DNA of 64,000 nt, taken from positions 1 through 64,000 of the forward strand of contig NZ_BHYK01000017.1 in assembly GCF_003865095.1 (NCBI RefSeq), written 5' to 3'. The notes below the pieces were generated by a model. It did not search any database. It saw only the letters and a program-made list of their open reading frames with translations, and was not told where the DNA came from. Source of the stretch: Clostridium tagluense. GTDB lineage: Bacteria; Bacillota; Clostridia; Clostridiales; Clostridiaceae. Position numbers and translations under genes: made by a program. Numbering within the stretch: the first letter of the stretch is position 1; every line of letters starts with the position of its first letter. This document shows positions 36,224-44,857 of the stretch, one piece after another.

Positions 36224-36266
36224 TGGCATGCAAACATTGTAAACTATTTTACAATGTTGCATGCCA
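36224..36266. other. Long hairpin between the 6-dehydrogenase and Gfo/Idh genes
   Basis: TGGCATGCAA (36224-36233) and CATTGTAAA pair with TTTACAATG and TTGCATGCCA (36248-36266), leaving one bulged A. The eight-A run lies on the upstream side (36213-36220), so the shape is that of an intrinsic terminator for minus-strand transcription. No T-run follows on the plus strand. Confidence 0.75.
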
Positions 36267-36298
36267 AAATTCTAACAAATCATCAAGGAGGAATTCAA

Positions 36299-37387
36299 AT
36301 GAAAAAATTAAAGGTAGCAATAATAGGATGTGGGAGAATATCTTACAAACATATAGAGGCTATAACTCAAAATAAGTCAGAAATCCAGCTTACAGCAGTT
36401 TGCGATGTGGTGGAAGATAATGCATCTTCCAAAAGAGATGAGTACATAAAAGCACTAGGAGAAAATGCTGATGTAAAAGTCTATACAGATTATAAAGAAA
36501 TGCTTGAAAAAGCTGATATAGATATGGTTTCTATAGCTACTGAAAGTGGATATCATCCGGAAATAGCTATATATTGCATGAATAGAGGTAAACATGTACT
36601 TGTGGAAAAACCCATGGCGCTATCGACTCAAGATGCAGATAGAATGATTCAGTGTGCAAGTAAAAACAATGTAAAACTTTGTGTTAGTCATCAAAACAGA
36701 TTTAATGAGCCAATACAAAAGCTCAGAGCAGCAGTGGAAGAAAATAGATTTGGAAAATTAGTTAATGGAACAGCAAGAATCCTTTGGAATAGAAATATGG
36801 GATACTATACTCAAGCACCTTGGAGAGGAACATGGGAACTGGACGGTGGTACACTAATGAATCAATGTATTCACAATATTGATTTATTACAATGGATGAT
36901 GGGCGGAGAAATAGACACTGTTTATGCCCAGTGTGATACTTTCCTTCGAGATATAGAAGCTGAAGATTTTGGAGCAATAATGATAAGATTTAAAAACGGA
37001 GCTATAGGTATAATTGAAGGTTCTGCTTGTGTATATCCTAAAAATTTAGAAGAGACATTAAGCATCTTTGGTGAAACTGGTACAGTTTGTATAGGAGGAC
37101 TTGCAGTTAATTCTATAGAAACTTGGAAATTTGCGGATAATATAGATACTGAGCAGGAAATATTAAGTCAGCAGAAAGGCGACCCAGATTCAGTATATGG
37201 CTTTGGACATACACCACTATATAAAGACATGGTAGATGCTATAAATATGGATAGACAACCTCTCATAAATGGAGAAGAAGGTAAAAAAGGTATGTCTATT
37301 ATACTTGCTGCTTATAAATCAAGACTTACAGGGCTTCCAGTTAAATTCCCAATGGGAGAGTTCTCAACAATGCAAATGAAAAAATAA
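36299..37387 (+). CDS. Gfo/Idh/MocA family oxidoreductase (WbpB-like)
   Basis: The 362-residue NAD(P)-dependent oxidoreductase has a Rossmann start KVAIIGCGRISYKHIEAI, then VEKPMAL (the family's catalytic Lys) and GGTLMNQCIHNIDLLQWMMG in the C-terminal domain. In WbpB-type enzymes it oxidises C3 of UDP-GlcNAcA before transamination, which fits the neighbours. ATG 36299 follows AAGGAGGAATTCAA; an upstream ATG at 36254 lies inside the hairpin and lacks a ribosome-binding site. It is part of the polycistronic locus. The exact substrate is inferred from context. Confidence 0.88.
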   Translation: MKKLKVAIIGCGRISYKHIEAITQNKSEIQLTAVCDVVEDNASSKRDEYIKALGENADVKVYTDYKEMLEKADIDMVSIATESGYHPEIAIYCMNRGKHVLVEKPMALSTQDADRMIQCASKNNVKLCVSHQNRFNEPIQKLRAAVEENRFGKLVNGTARILWNRNMGYYTQAPWRGTWELDGGTLMNQCIHNIDLLQWMMGGEIDTVYAQCDTFLRDIEAEDFGAIMIRFKNGAIGIIEGSACVYPKNLEETLSIFGETGTVCIGGLAVNSIETWKFADNIDTEQEILSQQKGDPDSVYGFGHTPLYKDMVDAINMDRQPLINGEEGKKGMSIILAAYKSRLTGLPVKFPMGEFSTMQMKK

Positions 37388-37421
37388 TTTTAGAAATATC
37401 ATATGAAAAGGAGTTAATTTC

Positions 37422-38162
37422 ATGAATTATGTTTCAGATAAAAGCAAAATTGGCAATAATGTAACAATGGGACATTTTGTAGTAATAGATGATGAGGTAG
37501 TTATAGGAGATAATTGTGTTATAGGTAGTAATGTTGTTATACACACTGGAACTAATATTGAAGGCAACGTTAGAATAGATGATAATACGGTAATAGGTAA
37601 ACAGCCTATGAGATCCGTAAACAGTATTTTCAAAGATGAAGAAAAATTGCTTCCAGCTAAAATAAGTGAAGGTTGCCTTATAGGGGCAGGGGTAATTATT
37701 TATTGTGGTTGCACAATTGGAGAGAAAACACTTATTGCGGACACTGCTGTAATAAGAGAAAATGTCACCCTAGGTTCAAAAACGATTATTGGTCGCGGAA
37801 CAACTATTGAAAATTTCTGCAGCGTTGGGTCTAACTGCAAAATACAAACTAATGTATATTTAACAGCTTATTCCCAGGTTTGCGATTATGTATTTATTGC
37901 CCCTTGTGTTACAACTTCTAATGATAACTATGCGGCCCGTTCTAAGGAAAGGTTCGGAAAATTTAAAGGAGTAACTATAAAAAAAGGCGGAAGAATTGGA
38001 GCTGGGGCAGTTATTCTCCCAGGTAAAATTATACACGAAGATGCTTTAGTAGCAGCAGGTAGTGTAGTTACAAAAGACGTGGAAGCAGGAACAATAGTAG
38101 TTGGAAATCCTGCTAAAGTGCTTCGAGCTGTACCAGAGGATCAATTGCTTAAAAATCAATAA
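37422..38162 (+). CDS. Left-handed beta-helix acyltransferase (WbpD/WlbB-like)
   Basis: The 246-residue protein consists of hexapeptide repeats ([LIV]-G-x4: NNVTMGHFVVIDDEVVIGDN onward) forming a left-handed beta-helix trimer. The acetyl-CoA-binding end reads GAGAVILPGKIIHEDALV and ends VVGNPAKVLRAVPEDQ. WbpD/WlbB-type enzymes acetylate the 3-amino group of UDP-2-acetamido-3-amino-uronic acids, matching the preceding two genes. However, at 246 residues it is longer than WbpD. O- or N-acylation of another sugar is possible. Confidence 0.82.
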   Translation: MNYVSDKSKIGNNVTMGHFVVIDDEVVIGDNCVIGSNVVIHTGTNIEGNVRIDDNTVIGKQPMRSVNSIFKDEEKLLPAKISEGCLIGAGVIIYCGCTIGEKTLIADTAVIRENVTLGSKTIIGRGTTIENFCSVGSNCKIQTNVYLTAYSQVCDYVFIAPCVTTSNDNYAARSKERFGKFKGVTIKKGGRIGAGAVILPGKIIHEDALVAAGSVVTKDVEAGTIVVGNPAKVLRAVPEDQLLKNQ

Positions 38163-38174
38163 AAGGAAGTAAAT

Positions 38175-39167
38175 ATGGGAAATTTTAATTTTAGAAATTT
38201 AGAAAAAAATGAATATGAAATGTGGGATGCATTTGTAGACAAATCTCCACAAGGATGCATATTTGCTAAAAGCTTTTGGTTAGATGCAGTAGGTTCAAAG
38301 TATGATATACTAGGCTGCTTTGATAAAGGCGATAGAATGGTTGCAGGTATGCCCATAACTCAAAATGAAGGTGGATATATAACTATGCCAAAGCTTACCC
38401 AAACCTTGGGCATAGTTTTTACTGATTTTTCAGAAATGAAGTATGTAAAGAGAATTTCTAAAGAAAAAGATATAATTATGGATTTTGTAGATAATATTCC
38501 TAAATTTAAAAATTTTGATTGTTCATTTCACTATAATTTTACTAATTGGATGCCATTTATGTGGAAGGGATTTAATGAGCAAACCAGGTACACTTATGTA
38601 ATAGAAGGTATTCAAAATATAGAAGTGGTCCGGGGTGAGTTTGCAGATAAAACTAAGTCAGTTATTACTAAAGCAGTAAATCATAATTTAAAGGTTATGG
38701 ATAACTTGACTCTATCTGATATGTATAGTATGCTGAAAAAAACTTTTGATCGGCAAAATATGAGGGTACCTTTTGATTTTGAGTGGTTTGGGAGATTTGA
38801 TGCTATAATAAATAAAAACAATGCAAGAAAGATGTTTTTCACAGTGGACGCACAAAATAATCTTCATGCTGCGCTTTATCTTGTGTATGATAAAAACTGC
38901 GCATATTATCTATTAGGTGGTGCAGACCCAGAATTTAGAAGTAGTGGAGCCATGTATTTAAATGTGTTTGAAGCTATAAAATATTCTGCGGGTTTTACAG
39001 ATAAATTTGATTTTGAAGGCTCAGTGGTTCCACAAATAGAAAGCATGTTTCGCTCCTTTGGAGCTACGCAAAAACAATACTTTAGAATAATTAAAAACAA
39101 TTCAATTATTCTAAATATGAAACAAGATATAAGAAAATACGGAAAAATCATACTTAAAAGGGGATAA
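38175..39167 (+). CDS. GNAT/FemAB-like acyltransferase of the glycan locus
   Basis: The 330-residue cytosolic protein has the two-domain GNAT look of the FemAB/Acetyltransf_6 group. The N-terminal part is FRNLEKNEYEMWDAFVDKSP and FAKSFWLDAVG. The C-terminal GNAT half has RKMFFTVDAQNNLHAALYLV, YYLLGGADPEFRSSGAMYL and FDFEGSVVPQIESMFRSFG (FxFEGS is typical of the group). Such proteins in polysaccharide loci transfer acyl or aminoacyl groups onto amino sugars. Its place directly before legF suggests decoration of the nonulosonic acid or its precursor (inference). The ribosome-binding site is AAAAGGAAG. Confidence 0.8.
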   Translation: MGNFNFRNLEKNEYEMWDAFVDKSPQGCIFAKSFWLDAVGSKYDILGCFDKGDRMVAGMPITQNEGGYITMPKLTQTLGIVFTDFSEMKYVKRISKEKDIIMDFVDNIPKFKNFDCSFHYNFTNWMPFMWKGFNEQTRYTYVIEGIQNIEVVRGEFADKTKSVITKAVNHNLKVMDNLTLSDMYSMLKKTFDRQNMRVPFDFEWFGRFDAIINKNNARKMFFTVDAQNNLHAALYLVYDKNCAYYLLGGADPEFRSSGAMYLNVFEAIKYSAGFTDKFDFEGSVVPQIESMFRSFGATQKQYFRIIKNNSIILNMKQDIRKYGKIILKRG

Positions 39168-39169
39168 TT

Positions 39170-39874
39170 ATGTATAAGAATAAAAGGTTTCTTGCTATTA
39201 TTCCAGCAAGAGGTGGTTCAAAAGGTATACCAAATAAGAACATCATGGCTATATGTGGTAAACCACTTATAGCTTATACAATAGAAGCAGGAAAGAAATC
39301 TAAATACATAGATGAAATAATTGTATCAACAGATAGTGATGTCATAAAGGTAATAGCACAGCAGTATGGTGCTGTGGTTCCTTTTTTAAGACCAGAGGAA
39401 TTATCAAGTGATAGTGCGAAATCTATAGATGTAGTAATACATGCAATAGATTTTTATAAAAATAATAATATAGCTTTTGATTACGTAATATTATTACAGC
39501 CAACATCACCTTTAAGGACTTTTGAACATTTGGATGAAGCTATAGAAAAAATTATTGAGTCTAGCAGAACTTCATTAGTTAGTGTTTGTGAAGCTGAGGA
39601 AAATCCTATTCTTATGAGAAATATAGAAAATGATAAATTAAAAGAGGTCATAAGTTTTGAGGGAACAAATCTAAGGCGTCAAGATTTACCTACTTTTTAT
39701 ATATTTAATGGTGCACTATATATAAATTCAACAGATATGTTAGTGGATGAAAAGAAATTTGTTAATGAAGATACAATCCCTTATGTAATGGACAAGGAGA
39801 GTTCTGTAGACATTGACACAATGCTAGATGCAAGACTTGTAGAACTGCTAATAAAGGAGAGTATGGATGTTTAA
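39170..39874 (+). CDS. legF: CMP-legionaminic acid synthetase (CMP-nonulosonate cytidylyltransferase)
   Basis: The 234-residue cytidylyltransferase starts FLAIIPARGGSKGIPNKN, the CTP-binding loop of NeuA/LegF enzymes. It has IVSTDSDVI, ILLQPTSPLRTFEHLDEAI and a C-terminal FNGALYINSTDM plus SVDIDTMLDARLVE. It activates a nonulosonic acid with CTP. The legionaminic rather than sialic or pseudaminic assignment rests on the downstream set legI-legG-legH-ptmE-legB-legC. It overlaps the start of legI by 8 bp. Confidence 0.88.
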   Translation: MYKNKRFLAIIPARGGSKGIPNKNIMAICGKPLIAYTIEAGKKSKYIDEIIVSTDSDVIKVIAQQYGAVVPFLRPEELSSDSAKSIDVVIHAIDFYKNNNIAFDYVILLQPTSPLRTFEHLDEAIEKIIESSRTSLVSVCEAEENPILMRNIENDKLKEVISFEGTNLRRQDLPTFYIFNGALYINSTDMLVDEKKFVNEDTIPYVMDKESSVDIDTMLDARLVELLIKESMDV

Positions 39875-40910
39875 GATAAATGGTAAAATTATAGGCGATG
39901 GAAATCCAGCCTTTATTATTGCAGAGGCTGGTGTTAATCACAATGGAGATATAAATATAGCGAAAAAACTGGTGGATGAAGCTGTACTTGCGGGAGTTGA
40001 TGCCATAAAATTTCAGACCTTTAAGACTGAAAAATTAGTCACGGGTTATGCAGAGATGGCAGAGTATCAAAAGAATAATATAGGCAAAGATGACTCCCAG
40101 TTTAATATGTTAAAGAAACTAGAACTTTCATATGAAAACTTTATAGAAATACAAAAATATTGCATACACAAGAAAATTATGTTTTTATCTACACCTTTTG
40201 ATTTTGAAAGCGCTGATTTTTTGTTATCTATAGGTATGGAGGCTTTTAAAATAAGTTCAGCGGATTTAACGAATATTCCATTTTTAGAGCATATAGCAAG
40301 ATTTAATAAACCTATAATTTTATCTTCTGGAATGGCAACACTATCAGAAATAGAAGATGCAATAAATGCAATTTATTGCATAGGGAATAAAGAAGTAGCA
40401 GTGCTCCACTGTACTTCAAATTATCCAGCTAAACTTCAAAGTGTTAACTTAAATGCAATGAATACCATAAAAAATGCTTTTAAAATTGTGTCGGGGTATT
40501 CTGACCACACACAAGGGATAACAGTAACTATAGCCGCAGCTGCTATGGGAGCAAATATAATTGAAAAGCATTTTACCCTAGATAAGTGCATGGAAGGTCC
40601 AGACCATAGTGCATCTCTCAGTCCTCTAGACCTAAAAGACATGGCTACAGCAATCAGAAATGTAGAAATGGCACTTGGAAGTGGTATTAAGATGTACAAT
40701 GCTAGTGAAGTAGATACTATGAAGGCAGCCAGAAAAAGTATAGTAGCTGCTAGAGATATAAATGCAGGAGAGAGTATAAGTTTAATAGACTTAGATTACA
40801 AAAGACCAGGAACTGGGCTTTCACCTAAATTCTATTTGGATATTGTTGGTAAAAAAATCAGCAGAGATATTAAAATGAATGAGCAAATAGCCTTTAATAT
40901 GGTGGAATAA
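39867..40910 (+). CDS. legI: Legionaminic acid synthase (NeuB family)
   Basis: The 347-residue enzyme condenses phosphoenolpyruvate with a 6-deoxy-ManNAc4NAc-type sugar. The NeuB barrel shows FIIAEAGVNHNGDINIAKKL, DAIKFQTFKTEKLV, FLSTPFDFESADFL, ILSSGMATLSEIEDAI, LHCTSNYPA and GYSDHTQGI. A C-terminal SAF antifreeze-like domain starts about residue 290 (ARKSIVAARDINAGESI) and includes KRPGTGLSP. Length is right. The start overlaps legF. Substrate is inferred from LegG and LegB/LegC next to it. Confidence 0.9.
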   Translation: MFKINGKIIGDGNPAFIIAEAGVNHNGDINIAKKLVDEAVLAGVDAIKFQTFKTEKLVTGYAEMAEYQKNNIGKDDSQFNMLKKLELSYENFIEIQKYCIHKKIMFLSTPFDFESADFLLSIGMEAFKISSADLTNIPFLEHIARFNKPIILSSGMATLSEIEDAINAIYCIGNKEVAVLHCTSNYPAKLQSVNLNAMNTIKNAFKIVSGYSDHTQGITVTIAAAAMGANIIEKHFTLDKCMEGPDHSASLSPLDLKDMATAIRNVEMALGSGIKMYNASEVDTMKAARKSIVAARDINAGESISLIDLDYKRPGTGLSPKFYLDIVGKKISRDIKMNEQIAFNMVE

Positions 40911-40956
40911 AAATGAGCCAAATTATTTCATCTTGATATAGGATAGGAGATTAAAT

Positions 40957-42105
40957 ATGAAAAGAAAAATAGCAGTAATAACGGGTACGAGAGCAGATTA
41001 TGGTATATTTTATCATGTTCTTAAAGAAATAGAAAAACATGTGGCATTGGATCTTAATCTTATTGCCTGTGGTATGCATCTATGCCCTGAATTTGGCATG
41101 ACTATAAACGAGATAGAAAAAGATGGTTTTGAAATAGCAGATAAGTTTGAAACAATTCTGGCTTCTGACACAGGCGCCTCTATGGCTAAATCTATAGGGC
41201 TTTCCATTATAAGTATGGCACAGTGCTTTGATAGAATAAAACCAGATGTTGTATTAATACTTGGTGATAGAGGAGAAATGCTTGCGGCAGCCACTGCAGC
41301 TATTCATATGAATATTCCTGTGGCTCATATTCATGGAGGGGAAGTAACTGGAACCGTAGATGAATCTGTAAGACACGCTATAACTAAACTTTCTCATATT
41401 CATTTTCCCGCTAATGAGGATAGCAAACAAAGAATCCTTAAATTAGGTGAGAGGGAAGAAAATATTTTTGTAGTAGGGGCTCCAGGTCTTGATTACATTA
41501 AAAAAACAGTGTTTTTATCAAGAAGTGTAATGCTAGAAAGATTTAAATTAGAAGATGATAAGATATTTTTACTTACCCAGCATCCAGTAACTACAGAACG
41601 TGACATGGTGGAGTGGCAAATAAGAGAAACACTAGATGCCATTGTAGAACTTGGGTATCAAACTATAGTTTCATATCCAAACAGTGATAATGGCGGACGT
41701 GAAATTATAAGGGTTATTGAGGAATATAGAGCTAAATATCCTTTCTTAAAGGTATTTAGAAATTTAAGTCAAGTAGAGTACCTAAGCTTTTTAGAAATAG
41801 CAGATGTAATGATAGGGAATTCATCTTCAGGTATAATTGAAGCTCCTAGCTTTAAGTTGCCTGTGGTAAATATAGGATCAAGGCAGGGTGGAAGATTAAG
41901 AGCCTGCAATATAATAGACATACCTTATGGTAAAGATGCTGTAAAGGCAGGAATTAAAAGCGCACTAGAAGATGAGAACTTTAACAAACAATTAGAAACC
42001 TGCATAAATCCTTATGGTGATGGTAATGCCAGTGGTAAAATAGCGCAAATTTTAAGTGAGGTAGTCCTAGATAGGGAGCTTATACAAAAAAGAATAACTT
42101 ACTAG
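40957..42105 (+). CDS. legG: Hydrolysing nucleotide-sugar 2-epimerase (NeuC/LegG type)
   Basis: The 382-residue enzyme starts RKIAVITGTRADYGIFYHVL, typical of the hydrolysing UDP-HexNAc 2-epimerases. It has VLILGDRGEMLAAATAAIH, PVAHIHGGEVTGTVDESVRH, LTQHPVTTERD and GNSSSGIIEAPSF. In the GDP route LegG releases 6-deoxy-ManNAc4NAc from the nucleotide sugar, the substrate of LegI. It differs from the non-hydrolysing WecB found at 54703. The ribosome-binding site is ATAGGAGATTAAAT. Confidence 0.9.
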   Translation: MKRKIAVITGTRADYGIFYHVLKEIEKHVALDLNLIACGMHLCPEFGMTINEIEKDGFEIADKFETILASDTGASMAKSIGLSIISMAQCFDRIKPDVVLILGDRGEMLAAATAAIHMNIPVAHIHGGEVTGTVDESVRHAITKLSHIHFPANEDSKQRILKLGEREENIFVVGAPGLDYIKKTVFLSRSVMLERFKLEDDKIFLLTQHPVTTERDMVEWQIRETLDAIVELGYQTIVSYPNSDNGGREIIRVIEEYRAKYPFLKVFRNLSQVEYLSFLEIADVMIGNSSSGIIEAPSFKLPVVNIGSRQGGRLRACNIIDIPYGKDAVKAGIKSALEDENFNKQLETCINPYGDGNASGKIAQILSEVVLDRELIQKRITY

Positions 42106-42118
42106 TTGAGGTGATATT

Positions 42119-42766
42119 ATGAAGAAAATCGTACTTGTAGGTGCAGGTGGTCATTGCAAGGTTATTATAGACATTATAAAAAGTACTTCTAAATATGATA
42201 TAGTGGGTGTAACAGACAAAGCTTATGCATGTGGTGAAGAAGCCTTTGTATTAGATACACCTATAATAGGTGATGACAGCATTTTAAAAGAGCTATACAA
42301 TACTGGAGTAAAAAATGCCTTTGTATGTGTTGGTGCACTTGAAAATATTATGCTTCGAGATAAGATATACATGGAGCTTTTGGCTATAGGCTTTAATATG
42401 CCTGCACTTATACATAAGGGTGCAATAGTTTCTCCTTATGCAAGTGTAGCCTTTGGAACTTGCGTAATGGCTGGAGTCATAATTAATCCAGGTGCATTCA
42501 TAGAAGAGAATTGTATAATAAACACTGGTGCAGTAATCGAGCATGATTGCAAAGTGCAAAGAAATACCCATATCTCACCTAGGGCTTGTATAGCCGGAGG
42601 GGTGAATGTTGGCTGTAATACTCATATAGGTATGGGTAGTTCTATAATTCAATCAGTACATATAGGGAACAATGTAATTATAGGAGCCGGAGCTGTGGTT
42701 ATTGAAAATATAGTAGATAATGTAGTTGCAGTAGGAATTCCAGCAAAAATTATAAAGCGCAGGTGA
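42119..42766 (+). CDS. legH: Sugar O/N-acetyltransferase (NeuD/PglD/LegH family)
   Basis: The 215-residue protein has an N-terminal Rossmann-like domain (KKIVLVGAGGHCKVIIDII, with the GGH motif) and a C-terminal left-handed beta-helix. Its catalytic His is in GAVIEHDCKV and the end reads VVAVGIPAKIIKRR. PglD/LegH enzymes N-acetylate the 4-amino group made by a LegC-type aminotransferase; NeuD relatives O-acetylate sialic acid. Its position between legG and ptmE favours LegH. It is closely spaced with both neighbours. Confidence 0.85.
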   Translation: MKKIVLVGAGGHCKVIIDIIKSTSKYDIVGVTDKAYACGEEAFVLDTPIIGDDSILKELYNTGVKNAFVCVGALENIMLRDKIYMELLAIGFNMPALIHKGAIVSPYASVAFGTCVMAGVIINPGAFIEENCIINTGAVIEHDCKVQRNTHISPRACIAGGVNVGCNTHIGMGSSIIQSVHIGNNVIIGAGAVVIENIVDNVVAVGIPAKIIKRR

Positions 42767-42770
42767 TATT

Positions 42771-43826
42771 ATGAAATTTTCAATTGATAAATATTGTATA
42801 GGAGCTAGTTCTACAATAAAAGAAGCTATGGTGGTTATAGATAAAAACTTAACTGGTGGAGCTCTAGTTGTAAATGAAAATAATGAACTGGTGGGGACTA
42901 TTACAGATGGTGATATTAGGCGGGCTATACTTAAAGAGGCTAGTATAAATGATAGTATAGAAAACACATATTTTAAAAATTTTAAATTTGTAACAGAAGA
43001 GCATAGTAAAAAGAAAGCAAAAGAGTATATGCTAAGCAATAAGATAAGACAGGTACCTGTTATTGATAAAGATAAAAAGCTTATAGACTTATACTTTTTA
43101 GATGATATAATATCTTATGAAAAAAAGGATAATTATGTTTTTATTTTAGCTGGTGGTCTAGGTACTCGGTTAAGACCCTTAACAGAAACAGTACCGAAAC
43201 CTATGCTAACTGTTGGTGATAAACCCATATTGGAGCTTATAATAGAACAATTTAAAGAATATGGCTTTAGAAACTTTATTATTTCACTTAATTATAAAGG
43301 AGAAATAATAGAGGATTACTTCAAAAATGGAAGTGAATTTGGCGTAAAGATAGAATATATTAAAGAAACTAAAAAACTAGGCACAGCAGGTTCAATAGCC
43401 TTAGTAAAAGAAAAATTTACCAAACCGTTTATAGTTATAAATGGCGATATACTAACAGGAATTGATTTTGAAAAATTTTTAAATCATCATATAAAAAACA
43501 ACTTCAATATAACAGTAGGCGTTAGAAATTATGAAATTAATGTTCCTTATGGAGTATTAGTTACGGATAATATGCTTATAGAGTCTTTGGAAGAGAAGCC
43601 TACATATAAATTTCATATTAATGGTGGAGTATATGTGGTTAATCCTGAAATTGTAAAATACATAAAAGAAGATGAAGTTTACAATATGACCGATTTAATA
43701 GAAGATGCAATGAATAATGATTACACGTCAGGTATATATGAGATAACTGAGTATTGGAAGGATATAGGTCAAATAGAGGACTATAGAAAGGCCAACACGG
43801 ATATTCATAAATTTTTTAAAATATAA
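42771..43826 (+). CDS. ptmE: CBS-domain nucleotidyltransferase (PtmE-like glucosamine-1-phosphate guanylyltransferase)
   Basis: The 351-residue protein has two CBS motifs (about 1-120: NELVGTITDGDIRRAIL, RQVPVIDKDKKLIDLYFLDD) fused to a nucleotidyltransferase domain (FILAGGLGTRLRPLTETVPKPML). It has INGDILTGIDF and GGVYVVNPE. This fusion is the hallmark of PtmE, which makes the GDP-linked precursor in the Campylobacter legionaminic pathway, with the CBS pair as a possible regulatory site. It starts 4 bp after legH. Confidence 0.87.
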   Translation: MKFSIDKYCIGASSTIKEAMVVIDKNLTGGALVVNENNELVGTITDGDIRRAILKEASINDSIENTYFKNFKFVTEEHSKKKAKEYMLSNKIRQVPVIDKDKKLIDLYFLDDIISYEKKDNYVFILAGGLGTRLRPLTETVPKPMLTVGDKPILELIIEQFKEYGFRNFIISLNYKGEIIEDYFKNGSEFGVKIEYIKETKKLGTAGSIALVKEKFTKPFIVINGDILTGIDFEKFLNHHIKNNFNITVGVRNYEINVPYGVLVTDNMLIESLEEKPTYKFHINGGVYVVNPEIVKYIKEDEVYNMTDLIEDAMNNDYTSGIYEITEYWKDIGQIEDYRKANTDIHKFFKI

Positions 43827-43843
43827 GAAAAGGGGTAGATGAA

Positions 43844-44836
43844 ATGAATTGGCAAGGTAAAAAAGTTTTAGTTACAGGTGCAGAGGGATTTATAGGAAGT
43901 CATTTAACAGAAAGATTAGTAGAACTTGGAGCAGATGTTACGGCACTTGCCCAATATAATTCCTTTAATAACTGGGGATGGATTGACACTTTTGATAAAA
44001 AGACTAAAGATAGCATTAAAGTTGTTACTGGAGACATAAGAGAATATGATGGAATGAAAAGAATTATAAAGGGGCAAGAAGTGGTGCTTCATCTTGCTGC
44101 ACTAATTGCAATTCCATATTCTTATCTTTCACCTATGGCCTATGTAAGAACAAATATAGAAGGTACTACTAACGTTTTAGAAGCTTGTAGAGAATATGAT
44201 GTTGAGAAAATTGTGCATACCTCGACGTCTGAAACCTATGGCACAGCTCTTTATGTGCCAATTGATGAAAAACACCCAATGCAGGGTCAATCTCCCTATT
44301 CAGCATCAAAAATAGGAGCAGATAAGATGGCAGAAAGTTACTATAAAAGCTTCAATATGCCAATAGCTACTCTAAGACCCTTTAATACTTATGGACCAAG
44401 ACAATCAGCAAGGGCTGTAATTCCAACAATAATATCACAGATATTGGCAGGTAAAACAGAAATTAAACTTGGAAGTTTAACTCCAACTAGAGACTTTAAT
44501 TTTGTAAAAGATACTGCAGAGGCTTTCATAAAAGTTGCTGAAAGCGAAAAAACTATTGGTGAAGTTATAAATGCTGGTTCAAACTATGAGATAACAATAG
44601 GAGACACAGTTAAAAAAATAATAAGTATAATAGGAAAGGACGTAAAAATCCTTTGTGATGATGAAAGACTAAGACCAGAAAATAGCGAAGTTAATAGATT
44701 ATGGGCTGATAACACTAAAATAAAAGAATTAACAGGCTGGAAGCCGAGTTATAGTATAGATAAAGGTCTTGAAGAGACAGTTGAATGGATAAAAAATAAT
44801 ATGCAGTATTTCAAGACAGACATATACAACGTATAA
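43844..44836 (+). CDS. legB: NAD-dependent nucleotide-sugar 4,6-dehydratase (LegB type)
   Basis: The 330-residue SDR starts KKVLVTGAEGFIGSHLTERL (NAD-binding GxxGxxG). It has HTSTSETYGTALYVPIDE and YSASKIGADKMAESYY, giving the Ser/Thr-Tyr-Lys active site. NNWGWID near residue 45 is typical of LegB proteins. It turns GDP-GlcNAc into the 4-keto-6-deoxy sugar used by LegC. The soluble, normal-Tyr form contrasts with the membrane dehydratase at 32989. It is followed 21 bp later by legC with a strong AGGAGG. Confidence 0.9.
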   Translation: MNWQGKKVLVTGAEGFIGSHLTERLVELGADVTALAQYNSFNNWGWIDTFDKKTKDSIKVVTGDIREYDGMKRIIKGQEVVLHLAALIAIPYSYLSPMAYVRTNIEGTTNVLEACREYDVEKIVHTSTSETYGTALYVPIDEKHPMQGQSPYSASKIGADKMAESYYKSFNMPIATLRPFNTYGPRQSARAVIPTIISQILAGKTEIKLGSLTPTRDFNFVKDTAEAFIKVAESEKTIGEVINAGSNYEITIGDTVKKIISIIGKDVKILCDDERLRPENSEVNRLWADNTKIKELTGWKPSYSIDKGLEETVEWIKNNMQYFKTDIYNV

Positions 44837-44857
44837 AATAAACAGGAGGTTTTTATT

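Noticed and set aside
36254-36298. ATG 36254 as start of the Gfo/Idh gene
   Set aside because: It lies inside the long hairpin without a ribosome-binding site, while ATG 36299 has AAGGAGG and starts the Rossmann fold.
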